In this document: positions 45,930 to 59,200 of the stretch, in pieces
Layout: each line of letters starts with the position of its first letter
Position numbering within the stretch: the first letter of the stretch is position 1
Source: Penium margaritaceum
Lineage: Eukaryota; Streptophyta; Zygnematophyceae; Desmidiales; Peniaceae
Assembly: GCA_023375785.1 (NCBI GenBank)
Contig: SZWC01000570.1
Span: 113,165-177,164 of the forward strand
Length of the DNA stretch: 64,000 nt
Reading direction: 5' to 3'
Program-made: the position numbers and the translations under genes
Notes under the pieces: generated by a model
Databases searched by the model: none
What the model saw: only the letters and a program-made list of their open reading frames with translations
Told to the model about the DNA's origin: nothing

Positions 45930-48180
45930 CCCAGACATTGCCAGGCATTGTCCACGCATTGCCAGGCATTGCCCGGGCATTGCCAAGCATTTCCAAGGCA
46001 TTGCCAGGCATTGCCTAGGCATTGCCAGGCATTGCCCAGACATTGCCAGGCATTGTCCACGCATTGCCAGGCATTGCCCGGGCATTGCCAAGCATTTCCA
46101 AGGCATTGCCAGGCATTGCCTAGGCATTGCCAGGCATTGCTAGAAATTGACCAGGCATTGCCAGCCATTGACCAGGCATTGCCAGGCATTGCCAGGCATT
46201 GCCCAAGCATTCCCAGGCATTGCGTGGCATTGTAAGGCAGTGCCAAGCATTTCTAGGCATTGCCTGGCATTGTCAGGCATTGCCAGGCATTGCCAGGCAT
46301 TGCCCAAGCATTCCCAGGCATTGCGTGGCATTGTAAGGCAGTGCCAAGCATTTCTAGGCATTGCCTGGCATTGTCAGGCATTGCAAGGAATTGTCCGGCA
46401 CTGCCCAGGAATTGCCAGGCATTGCCAGACATTGATTAGTCATTGCCAGGCATTGCCAGGCATGGCCCAGGCATTCCCACGCATTACCAGGCATTGTATA
46501 AGCAATGACAGGCATTGTCTAGGCATTTCCAGGCATTGCTAGGCATTGCCCAGGCATTGCCACGCATTTCCAGGCATTACCGAGGCATTTCTAGGAATCT
46601 CCCCTGCATTGTCAGGCATTGCAAGGCATTGCACAAGCATTGTCAAGCATTGCAAGGCATTGCCCAGGCGTTGCCTTGGCATTGCCTTGCATTGTCACGC
46701 ATTGCCAGGCATTGCCACGCATTGCCAGGCATTGCCCAGGCATTGCCAGGTATTGCCGAGGCATTGCCAGGCACTACCCTTGCCCAAGAATTGCCAGGCA
46801 TTACCCAAGAATTTCCCAGGTATTGCCAGGCATTGCCAAGCATTACACACGCATTGCTAGGCATTTCCATGCATTGCCAGGCATTGCCAGGCATTGCCAA
46901 GCTTGCCAAGAATTGCCTAGGCATTGCCAGGCATTGCTAAGCATTGACCAGGCAAGGCCAGGCATTGACCAGGCATTGCCAGGCATTGCCAGGCATTGCC
47001 AAGCTTGCCAAGAATTGCCTAGGCATTGCCAGGCATTGCTAAGCATTGACCAGGCAAGGCCAGGCATTGACCAGGCATTGCAAGGCAATGCCCAGGCATT
47101 GCCAAGCATTGTCCAAGCATTGCCAGGCATTGCCAAGCATTTCTAGGCATTGCCTGGGATTGCCCAGGCATTGCCAGGCATTACCCGGCATTGCGAGGCA
47201 TTGCCAGGCATTGCCCAGGCATTGCCAAGCATTGTCCAAGCATTGCCAGGCATTGCCAAGCATTTCTAGGCATTGCCTGGGATTGCCCAGGCATTGCCAG
47301 GCATTACCCGGCATTGCGAGGCATTGCCAAGCATTGCCAAGCATTGCCTCGCATTGCCCATGCATTCTCAGGCATTGTTAGGCATTGCCAGGCATTGTAA
47401 GGCATTGCCATGCATTACCCAGGCATTACCCGGGCATTGCCATGCATTACCCAGGCATTGCCTGGCATTGCCCAGGCATTTCCAGGCATTGCCACGCTTT
47501 GCTTGGCAATGTCCAAGCATTGCCAGGCATTGCCCTAGCCTTGCCAGGCATTGCCCAGGCATTGTCAGGCATTGCCAGGTAATGCCAGGCATTGCCTTGC
47601 ATTGCCCAGGCATTGTCAGGCATTGCCAGGCATTGCCTAGACGTTGCCAGGCATTGCTAGGCATTGCCATGCATTGCCAGGCATTGCCCAGGCATTGCCA
47701 CGCATTGCCAGGCATTGCTCAGGCATTGCCAGGCATTTTCAAGAATTGCTAGGCATTCCTTAGGCATTGCCACCCGTTGTCAAGGCATTGGGAGGCATTG
47801 CCAGGCATTGACCAGGCATTGACCAGGCATTGTCCAGCATTTCCAGGCATTGCCAGGCATTTTCAAGAATTGCTAGGCATTCCTTAGGCATTGCCACCCG
47901 TTGTCAAGGCATTGGGAGGCATTGCCAGGCATTGACCAGGCATTGACCAGGCATTGTCCAGCATTTCCAGGCATTGCCAGGCATTGCCTAGGCATTGCTA
48001 GGCATTGCTTCGCATTGCCCAGGTATTGCTCGGCATTGTCCAGGCATTGTCGGGCATTGTCCAGGCATTGCCAGGCATTGCCTAGGCATTGCTAGGCATT
48101 GCTTCGCATTGCCCAGGTATTGCTCGGCATTGTCCAGGCATTGTCGGGCATTGTCCAGGCATTGCCAGGCATTGCCTCGC
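45930..48180 (-). repeat. Cluster of ~94-124-bp tandem duplications in array 6
   Basis: Successive pairs of near-identical blocks: 45930/46035 (offset 105), 46201/46302 (101), 46899/47001 (102), 47091/47214 (123), 47737/47861 (124) and ~47988/48082 (94). Each pair shares rare variants not found nearby, for example CCAAGCTTGCCAAG or GCCACCCGTTGTC. This is local amplification of 9-12-unit blocks. Confidence 0.85.
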
Positions 48181-48289
48181 ATTGCCCATGCATTGCCAGG
48201 CATTGCCCAGACATTGCCAGGCAGGCATTGTCCAGGCATTGCCAAGCATTACCCAGGCATTACCAGGCATTGCCAGGCCTTGTTAGGCA

Positions 48290-48905
48290 TTGCCCAGGCA
48301 TTGCCAGGCATTGCCCAGGTATTGCCGGGCATTGCCTGGTTTTATCCAGGCATTCCTAGGCATTGTCCAGGCATTGCCTTGGCATTGCCAGGCACTGCTA
48401 GGCATTGCTAGGCATTGCCCGGCATTGCCAGGCATTGCCCTGGCATTGCCAGGCGTTGCCCAGGCATTGCCAGGCATTGCCCAGGTATTGCCGGGCATTG
48501 CCTGGTTTTATCCAGGCATTCCTAGGCATTGTCCAGGCATTGCCTTGGCATTGCCAGGCACTGCTAGGCATTGCTAGGCATTGCCCGGCATTGCCAGGCA
48601 TTGCCCTGGCATTGCCAGGCGTTGCCCAGGCATTGCCAGGCATTGTTCAGGCATTGCCCATGCATTCCCAGGCATTGCCCAGGCATTACCAGGCATTGCC
48701 AAGCATTACCTAGGCATTGCCAGGCATTGCGAGGCATTGCTAGGCATTGCCCGGCATTGCCAGGCATTGCCCTGGCATTGCCAGGCGTTGCCCAGGCATT
48801 GCCAGGCATTGTTCAGGCATTGCCCATGCATTCCCAGGCATTGCCCAGGCATTACCAGGCATTGCCAAGCATTACCTAGGCATTGCCAGGCATTGCGAGG
48901 CATTG
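48290..48905 (-). repeat. 166-bp block amplified in array 6
   Basis: A block containing GCCCGGCATTGCCAGG and CCAGGCGTTGCCC is present at three positions spaced 166 bases apart (about 48405, 48571, 48737). The intervening halves alternate: 48311 and 48477 share CTGGTTTTATCC, while 48650 and 48816 share CATGCATTCCCAGG. Two overlapping duplications explain it. Confidence 0.85.
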
Positions 48906-51900
48906 CTAGGTATTGCCAAGCATTGCTCAAGCATTGCGAGGCATTTCTAGGCATTGCCAAGCTTTGCCATGCACTGCCCAGAGATTGTCAAGCATTACCC
49001 AGGCATTGTCACGCATTGCCTAGGGATTGCCAGGCAATGCCCAAGCAATACTTCCCAAGCATTGTCGTCGCATTACCAGGCATTAACCAGGCATTGCCAG
49101 GCTTTTCCATGCATTGCCCAGGAATTGTCAGCCATTGCCCAAGCAATGCGAGGCACTTTCAGGCATGGACCAGGCATTGCCCAGCATTGCCAGACATTGC
49201 CAGGCATTACCCTAGCCTTGCCTGGCATTACCAGGTATGCCCCAGGCATTGCCAGGTATACCCCAAGCATTGTCAGGCATTGCCAGGCATTTTCCATGCA
49301 TTGCCAAGCATTGAAAGGCATTGACAGGCATTGCCCACGCATTGCCAGGCATTGTCCAGGCATTGCCAGGCATTGCATGGCACTGCCATACATTGCCAGG
49401 CATTGCCAGGCATTTCCAGGCATTGCCCATGCATTGCCAGGCATTGCCTGGCATTGTCCAGGCACTGCCAGCCATTGCCTAGGCATTGCCTGGCATTGCC
49501 AAGCATTGCCAGGCATTGTCAGGCATTGTCCAGGCATTACCCAGGCATTGCCCAAGCATTGTCCAGGCATTCCCAGGCATTGCTGAGAGTTGCCCAGGAA
49601 TTTCCCGGCATTGCCCAGACATTACCCAAGAATTGCCTTGCATTGACCATGCATTGCTAAGAATTGCCCAAGCATGGCCATACATTGCCAGGCATTGCCT
49701 ACACATTGCCAAGCACTGCCCACGCATTGCCAAGCATTGCCTAGGGATTGCCACGCAATGCCAAAGCATTGCCAGGCATTTCCAAGCATTTTAGGAAGTA
49801 CCCGAGCATTGCCAGGCATTGCAACGCATGGCCCACGCATTGCCAGGCATTGCCTGGCATTGCCCAGGCATTGACAGGAATTGCCAACGCATTGCCAGGC
49901 ATTGTCAGGCATTACCAGGCATTGCCAAGCATTGCCGAGGCATTGCCCATGCATTCCCAGGCATTGCCTAGGCATTGCCACGCATTGCCCAGGCATTGCC
50001 AAGCATTGCCCAAGCATTGCCAGGAATTGCAAGGCATTGCCAGGCTTTGCCATGCATTGCCCAGGGATTGCCAGCCATTGCCCAAGCATTGCGAGGCATT
50101 TTCAGGCATGGACCAGGCACTGCCCAGCATTGCTAGGCATTGCCAGGCATTGCCCAGGCATTGCCACACATTGCCCAGGCATTGCCAGGCATTGCCGAGG
50201 CATTGCCAGGCATTGCTTGGCATTATTCAAGCATTGTTATGCATTGCCCAGACATTGCAAGGCATTGTCACGCATTGCCATGCATTGCCAGGCATTGTCC
50301 AGCATTGCCACGCATTGCCAGGCATTACCCAGGCTTTGCCAGGCATTTTCAGGCATTGCCAGGCATTCCCCAGGCATTGCCATCCATTTTCCAGGCACTG
50401 CGAGGCATTGCCAGGCATTGACAAGGCATTGTCCAGCATTTCCAAGCATTGCCAGGCATTGCCCAAGCATTGCTAGGCATTGCGTGGCATTGCTGAGGTT
50501 TTGCCTGGAATTGTCCAGGCACTGCCGGGCATTGTCCTGGCATTGCCTGGCATTGCCCACGCATTGCCAGGCATTGCCCAGGCATTGCCAGGCATTACCA
50601 GGCATTGTCCAGGCATTGCCAAGCATTGCCCAGGCATTACCAGGCGTTGCCAGGCCTTGCTAGGCATTGCCCAGGCATTGCCAGGCATTGCCCATGCATT
50701 TCAAGGCATTGTCCAGGCATTGCCCAGGCATTGCCCAGGCATTGTCAGGCATTACCAAGAATTACCCAGGCATTGCCAGGCATTGCAAGGCATTGCCAGG
50801 ATTTGCCATGCATTGTCCAGGGATGGCCAGCCATTTCCCAGGCAATGCGAGGCACTGTCAGGCATGGACCAGGCATTGCCCAGCATTGCCACGCATTCCC
50901 AGGCATTTCCCAGGCATTGCCAGGCATTGCACAGGCATTGCCAAGCCTTGCCTAGCCATTGCCAGGCATTGCTTGGAATTACCCAAGCATTGTCATGCAT
51001 TGCCCAGGCATTGCCGGGCATTGCCATGCATTGCCAGGCATTGCCTAGGCATTGCCACGCATTGCCAGGCATTGCCCAGGCATTGCCAGGCATTGCCCAG
51101 GCATTGCTCGGCATTGTCAGGCATTGCCAGGCATTTCGAGGCATTCCCTAGGCATTGTCAGTTATTGTCCAGGCATTGCGAGGCATTGCCAGGCATTGGC
51201 TAGGCATTGTCTAGCATTGCCAGGCATTGTTAGGCATTGCCAGACATTGCCAAGGCATTGCCAGGCATTGCCCAGGAATTGCCAGGCATTGCTTGGCATT
51301 GTCCAAGCATTGTCATGCATTTCCCATGCATTGCCAGGCATTGCCAAGCATTTCCAGGCATTGCCTAGGCATTGCTAGGCATTGCCAGGCTTTGCCAGGC
51401 ACTGTCCAAGCATTCCCAGGCATCGCCTGGGCATTGCCACGCATCGCCAAGGCATTGCCTGGCATTGCCCAGGACTTGCCAGGCATTGCGAGGTATTGCC
51501 TTGCATTGCCCAGGCATTGCAAGGCATTGCCCAGGCATTGCCACGCATTGCCCAGGCATTGCAAGGCATTGCCTGGAATTGCCTAGTTATTGCCTGGCAT
51601 TGTCCAGGCATTCCCAGGCATTGCGTGGCATGGCCCATGTATTTCCAGGCATTGCCTAGGCATTACTAGGCATTACCAGGCATTGTCGAGGCATTGCCAG
51701 GCATTGCCTAGGCATTACCAGGCATTGACAGGCCTTGTTAGGCATTGCCCAGGCATTGCCAGGCATTGTTCATGCTTTTCGAGGCATTGTCGTGTATTTC
51801 CATGCATTGCCAGGCATTTCGAGGCATTGCCCAGACATTACCAGGCATTGCCAAGGTATTGCCAGGCATTGCCTAGTATTATCCAGGCATTCCTAGGCAT

Positions 51901-54829
51901 TCTCCAGGCATTGCCTAGGCATTTCCAGGCACTGCTAGGTATTTCCAGGCATTGCCAGGCATTTCCCTGGCAGGGCCAGGCATTGCCCTGGCACCGCCAA
52001 GCATTGCCTTGGCATTGCCAGGCATTGCCTAGGCATTTCCAGGCATTGCCTAGGCATTTCCAGGCATTGCTTAGCATAGCCCAGGCATTGCGAGGCATTT
52101 CCTAGGCATTCCCAAGCATTGTCGGGCATAGACAGGCATTGCCAGGCATTGTGCAGGCATTGCCAGGCATTGCCACCCATTAGCAGGCATTGCCATGCAT
52201 TGCCAAGCATTGCCCATGCATTTTCCAGGCATTGCCAGCCATTTCTAGGCGTTGTCCAGGCATTGCTAGGCATTGCCAAGAATTGCCTAGGCATTGCCCA
52301 AGCATTGCCTTGCATTGCCCAGGCATTGCCAAGAATTTCCTAGGCATTACCAGACATTGCGAGGCATTGTCCAGGCATTGCTAGGCATTGTCCACGCATT
52401 ACTCGGCATTGCCAGGCATTGCCAAGGTATTTCCAGGCATTGCCCAAGCTTTGCCAGGCATAGCCAGGCAGGCATTGCCTTGGCATTGAGAGGCATGGCC
52501 CAGGCATTGCCATGCATTGTCAGGCATTACCAGGCATTGCCAGGCATTTCCATGCAGTGCCCAGGGATTGCCTGCCATTGTCCAGGCATTGTGAGGCATT
52601 GCCAGGCATTGACCAAGCATTTTCCAGCATTGCCAGGCATTGCCAGGCATTGTCCAGTCATTTCCAGGCATTTTCTAGGCATTGCCACGCATTGCCAGGC
52701 ATTTCCCAGGCATTCCCAGGCATTGCTTGGCATTGCCCAAGCATTTTCATACATTATCCATGCATTGCCATGCATTGCCAAGCATTGCCAAGCATTGCCA
52801 GGCATTGCCTAGGTATTGCCAGGCATTACCAAGCTTTGCCAGGCATTGCCCAGGCATTGCCAAGCATTGATCAGGCATTGCCTAAGAATTTCTTGGCATT
52901 ACCCAGGCATTGCCAGGCATTGCCAGGCAGTGCCAGGCATTGCCAGGCATTTTCAGGCATTGCTGGGCATTTCCAAGGCATTACCAGGCATTGCTTGGCA
53001 TTGCCCGGGCATTATCCAGGTATTGCCTGGCATTGCCCAGGCGTTACCAGGCATTGTCTGGGCATTTCCAGGCATTGCCTCGCATTGCCCACGTATTCCC
53101 AGGCATTGTCCAGGCATTGCCAGGCATTCCCAGGCATTGCCAGGCATTACCCAGGCATTACCAGGCTTTGCCATTCATTGCCAGACATTGCCAGGCATGG
53201 CCAAGCATTGCTTAGGCATTGTGAGGCATTGTTAGACATTGCAAGGCATTGCCTAGGCATTGCTAGGCATTGCCTAGGCATTGCGAGGCATTGCCCAGTC
53301 ATTGCCAGGCATTACCCAGGCATTGCCAAGCGTTGCCGAGCATTACCCATGCATTGCCAGGCATTTCCTGGCATTGTTCAGGCATTGACAGCATTGCCTA
53401 GGCATTTACAGACATTGCCATGCATTGCCAGGCATTGCTAGGTATTGCTTAGCATTGCCCAAGCATTGCCAGGCATTTTCCCAAGCACTACCCGGCAGTG
53501 CTAGGCATTGCCAGGCATTGCCAAGCATTGCCAGGCATTGCCCAGGCATTGCCAGGGATTGCCCAGGCATTGCCTGGCATTGCCCAGGCATTGCGAGGCA
53601 TTACCCAGGCACTGCGAGGCATTGCCAGGCATTGCCGAGGCATTGTCAGGCATTGCCAGACATTGCCAGGCACTGCCAAGCATTGCTTGGCATTGCCTAG
53701 GCATTGGCAGGCATTGCCTGACATTGTCAGGCATTGCCTAGGCTTGCGAGGCATTGCTAGGCATTGCCTAGGCTTGCCAGGCATTGCATAGGCATTGCTA
53801 GGCATCGCCAGGCATTCCCCAGGCATTGCCAGGCATTACCAAGGCATTGCCAAGCATTGACAGGCATGTCCAGGCATTACCAAGGCATTGCCAAGCATTG
53901 ACAGGCATTGCCAGGCATTGCCTAGGCATTGCCAGGCATTGACCAGGCATTGACCAGGCATTGTCAGGCATTACCAAGGTATTGCCAGGCATTTCCTGGC
54001 ATTACCCAAGCATTGCTTGGCATTGTCTAGGCATTGCCAGGCATTACACAGGCGTTGCCAGGAACTACCCAGGCATTGTCAGGCATTACCCAGGCATTGC
54101 CGAGGCATTGCTAGGTATTGCAATACATTGCCAGGCATTGCCAGGCACTGCCAGGCTTTTCCTAGGCATTGATAGGCATTGCCAGGCATGGCCAAGGCAT
54201 TACCTGGAATTTCCCAGGCATTGCCAAGCATTGCCACGCATTGCCAGGCATTACCAGGCATTACCAGGCATTGCCCAGGCATTGCAAGGCATCGCCCATG
54301 CATTGATGGGCATTGCCAGGAATTGTCCAGGCATTGCCAGGAATTGTCCAGGCATTGCTAGGCATTGCCTGGCATTGCCTAGGCATTGCCTAGGCATTGC
54401 CTGGCATTGCCGAGGCATTGTCAGGCATTGCCAAGTCATTTCCAGGCATTGCCCATTCATCGCCCACGCATTGCCAGGCATTGCCAGACATTGCCAGACA
54501 TTGCGAGGCATTGCCCAAGCATTGCCAGGCATTGCCCAGGCGTTGCCAGGCATCGCCAGGCATTACAAGGCATTGCGGTAGATGTGCTTGAGCTAAAAAT
54601 GAGGAAAAGGCAAAATGAAAGTGTATGGGAAAGATCCCCCCTTCTGAGGAGAAAAAAAAAAGAGAAAAACAAGTAAAAAGAAAGAAATCGTTGTTTGGCA
54701 TAAAGAGTTACAGAAATAACCCCCTGGATGATCGAGCACCTAGGATTTCTCTATCGCCAATGTGTGACCTAAAAGCCTTTTTCGTTTGGATGAATTGGCC
54801 GGGTCAGGTCCGGCGTAAAGAAAAACAGA

Positions 54830-56252
54830 GATGTTGACCGGCAACCACCCACAATCGCGGGGGTGTTTTTGCATCCACGCGAAAGTCGTGGATGCCTACG
54901 AAGACAAACCAACAGCCGACAAACTTGTGGTGAACGTGAACTCTGGCATCAACATCCTGCGCCAGAGGTTCAAGCTGAGCTAAAGCGCCCACCACCACTG
55001 GTACAGACCCCCACACCCCCTCATTTTTCCCTCCATCCTACGCCTCGTGATCTCGCTGACCGCTCTTCCTTTTTGCTCACACAGTTCTCCGAGACTGGTC
55101 ACATGCTGCGCGACCCTCTCGGCCAATGGCTCAGTGTATTGGCAGTTTCCCCATCCGGAGTATCATACCCCCGATCAAGTACAGAAGGCGCCCTGGAACA
55201 CTCGAGTGTCGAAACTGAATTCCCCGTGGCACTCTTGGTAGACTCTGTTCACTATCCCCTGACCACGAATAAGTGATTACGCTATCGATCTATCTGCTTG
55301 CAAACTCGCAACCATGAATTCCACTTTTCCCCCTGTTTTGATCTCTTTCTATTACCCATAGTGTATACCCCCACCCCATTTCACGGCAAACACCCTCCAA
55401 CCTCAAGTCCTCAAACTCTCCGGCCCCGAGGGTCGGGTACGGAGAAACACGCAGTCCTGACTCTCTATGGTTTGCAAACTTCCTGGAAACGGCAACAACC
55501 CCATATAGAATATTTTTTCGGTTATCATCCTCTACCTACGCGAAGTAACCCAGACAAAAGGACAAATCCCAAACCACAACGACATCGAAACCTACAGGGT
55601 ACTATCTCTCAATTCCACAGCTCTAAACAAAAAAGAAACAAGGATAACACAAAGTCTCCTATGTATTTCTACGATACAACCGTACCTATATTACACGCAA
55701 TCCTAGCAATCTCCTCGTCTTGGTGCAGAGAGAACAGACGGAGAATCTATTTTTTTGCACCCGAACAAGGGCACTGTCTCCTTCACAAAACGCAAGCTGC
55801 ATAGAACCCAAAAAGCCACACGTCGGAGCTGCACTAAAACTAAAAAACTCCGCCCACCCAGCGCTTTCGGCAAAATGACCACTGAAAACAAGGAAGAAAA
55901 CTCAACAGAACAATATAACCCCACAGTCAAATACTGAAGACGTCAAGGAATGGAACACCTTTGAAACAGCTCGCCATTCACCAAAACCCCAAAACGGACT
56001 GCAAACGTCCCAACGACACCCAAAACAACTAATCAGAGAGACCAAGTCGCAGGGTCGCGTTCGTTCTGGAATTCTGAAAACATTGGCAAACCCCCCATCG
56101 GTACAACTGAACACCGCTCCTAACAGAACCAAACCCTGCACTATCAAAATCCTCACAAACACAGGGTCAGTCGACACAACCAGCAAACGGATAAAACTTA
56201 ACAATTCAAGTTCCCGTCCGACACCGCATTCAACTTCGGTACCAGACCCTAA
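54830..56252 (+). pseudogene. LINE ORF1 region, degenerate
   Basis: Several short open stretches in different frames. One begins at 54830 and includes KVVDAYEDKPTADKLVVNV; others at 55755-55937 and 56083-56340 are rich in Lys, Thr, Asn and Pro. The position upstream of ORF2 and the basic composition suit a nucleic-acid-binding ORF1 protein. Stops and frame changes are too many to reconstruct, and no RRM or CCHC motif is certain. Confidence 0.4.
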
Positions 56253-56254
56253 CA

Positions 56255-59200
56255 AAAAGAAAACCAAAAGAAAATCAACGTCACCAGGCTCCCCACAAGA
56301 GACAAAACAAAGGATAAAAAACTCGAGAAACCCCTCGTAGTAACTCCCCATATCGATACCCTAAACGTCTCGATTCTTAACGTCAATGGTCTCTCAAAGA
56401 AAGAAAAACCCCCTTTTCTGCAAGAGTTCCTCAACACCAACAAACCATCCATCTGCTGCATCGTAGACTCGCACCTGGATGATGACACCAAACATGACTC
56501 CCTCTCTCGCACTCTAAACCGCAAAACAATCTACTCGACATCCGAATCAACACAAACGGGCGGAGTTTGCATTATATACGACGATAAGAAACTTGTCTTA
56601 TTAAGTCAAAAACATACAGAAAACCCGAGGATTTGCCAAGGCACCTTCAAATACCAAGATTCAGAAAGCACGATCACCAGTGTGTACGCGCCACCCCAAC
56701 TGAGAGAACGGAAATAATTTTGGGACACACTGGATGACTGGTTAAGAAACAACCCAACTGAATTAATTCTCGGGGACTTCAATACAACATTCCATCCCGT
56801 GGATCGCCTACCGCCGGAACAATCAAAGGACGCAAGAAAATTTCAAAACTTACTGCGCAGCCATTCACTCCTTGATAGCCTTCGAACCCTGCACCCTACA
56901 GACATTGTTTACACCTATCACTCCGCAGCTCACAAGTCTTCCGCACGCCTTGACCAAATCTACCAATCCATGGCAATCAACCATCTCGTCCAGAAAGTCT
57001 CTAACGCTGGCATCTCGAAACACCTCTCTGATCATATAGCGGCACCAATACTTTCACTTGGTTTTAAATCAATAAAAAAAAATCGACAAATCCAACTGGC
57101 GCCTCAACACGTCCCTCCTTCTCAGACCACGCGGTTTGAAAATAATACGAACAACATTTCACGGAAGCTGGAAAGCTTACAAATCTCTAATCAAAAAACT
57201 TTTCATCAAGTACAGCATCGAGGAGGCAAAAAGCGTCCTCAAGACAAAAATTCATCTACAAAGAATCATCCATGAAACTAAACAACAACTATGCCACTAC
57301 CCTCGGAACAATAAACTACAACACAAACTACAGGAAGCAGAAAACTCGCTGAACAAATACATTCTACAAGAACAACAACATAAACACACCGTAGCACAAC
57401 TCAAATACAATAAAGATATAGGGTGTGCATCTGACCTGCTATCCGGATACATACGAGCACGGAAGCAAGCAAACATCATAGCAGCACTAAATCGGCCAGA
57501 TAGATCCACAACAACGGACCCCGACGAAATTGAACAGATCATCTGTGATTTCTACATTGCACTCTTCACACCTAAAGTCAAAGATCAAACACAGGTCCCC
57601 CTCCCGCCACTCCGGCAAATCCCACAGAGTCTAAGACACATCCTCGACCGAGATATCACTGAAGAAGAAGTTATTGCTGCCATAAAGAAACTAGCCAAAA
57701 ACAAAAGTCCAGGTCCTGACGGACTCCCTGCGGAATTTTACAAAGCTAATCCCCGAGAAATAGAAAAACGACTATTAGTCTCTTTCCGGAATTTTCTCAA
57801 GAACCCCGCCGGCTACCCCTGTTTTACGGACTCCAGAACCGTCCTACTCTTAAGAAAAGGGGACCCACGAGATCCGAAAAACTATCGCCCAATCTCTTTG
57901 TTAAATACTGACTACAAAATCCTGATGAAAGTACTCGCTGAAAGACTTAAACAAGTACTTCCTCACATGATTAGCCCTGAACAGACAGGGTTCGTGCATG
58001 GGCGCAATATTAAGGATACGTTATCTTGTATTTTCGATCTACAGTTCTGGGCAGACAATACCGGAGAAAAACTGACCTTCCTTCTCACAGATTTCGAAAA
58101 AGCATACGACACGCTTCTAAGACCACACCTCTTTCAGACCATGCATGCAATGGGGTTCCCGCTCGTTTTCACCCAATGGATACAAGCTTCTTTGCACACC
58201 ACCCGAACTAGCTTCCTCATCAACGGAGCAGCCTCCAAACAAATCACCACACTAACTGGGGTTCGACAAGGATGCCCCATAGCCCCACTCCTCTTTGTCA
58301 TCGCAATGGAACCCATAAACAGACTCTACACAATGTACAACGAACGCCCAATCCCGACACTAACCTCCTATCCATCGTTCGGAGCATACGCAGATGATAC
58401 AACCCTGTTCATTAAAAATGACAAAAATTTAGGAAAAGCGGAAGCAATACTGGAACTTAGCGAAACAATGACTGGTCTTAAAGCAAACAAAGCAAAAACT
58501 CTACTCTTCCCTGCGAACCCATCCAGCCAATCCATCATAACGCAGGTCTTCACCATAACTACAGAACCACAACGAGTCCTCGGTCTCTATCTCGACCAGG
58601 ACCTAAACCAAAAAGACATGTGGGAGAAAATAGCCCAAAAACTCCGAGACGCTGCGGAAATGTGGCGCCGGCTGCATCTCACAATCCAGTCCCGACAGGT
58701 AGTCATCAACTCTTACCTCATCGCAAAATTCCTTTTCCAGTCGGATCTCTCGAACCCAGCGACAACTACCCTAAACCAAATTAAAACTACTCTTCTAAGT
58801 TTTCTCTCATCGTCAGAAATAGACAGAAAGCTACGCTTTATAAACAAAAACCTGGCCATCACCCCGCGGTGACAACGGTGGTCTGGGCATGCTATGGCCA
58901 CCGACTCTGATCCAGGCACAAGGAGCACTGTATGTCTACAAACTACTTACACCAGGCTATGAACATTGGAAATTACTCGCATGTGAAACAAACGCGTCCA
59001 CTAAAAAAGGCCATCTCTTCCTCTCACATCCACTCATTACCAAGTCCAAACTTCTGCGAAAATCAAGATGGACGGAAAACCTGAAAAACTTCCTCAACAC
59101 TAAACCGGAAATACAGCCGCCGGCACTAATTATCCATGAACTTTTACAAGAATACGTGGCGTACAACAGATTCATCACCAAACCCGGAGGAAAACCGTAT

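Larger units (their letters stand above)
41663..54575 (-). repeat. 10/11-bp minisatellite, reverse array 6
   Basis: The longest uninterrupted array (12.9 kb) of reverse units, ending abruptly at GGCATTACAAGGCATTGCGG where LINE sequence begins. It contains many duplicated blocks and one N. Long open frames on both strands (up to about 310 codons) are unit artefacts. Confidence 0.95.

Noticed and set aside
7364-54575. CRISPR-like array
   Set aside because: Regular short repeats are present, but there are no unique spacers and no cas genes, and the genome is eukaryotic.
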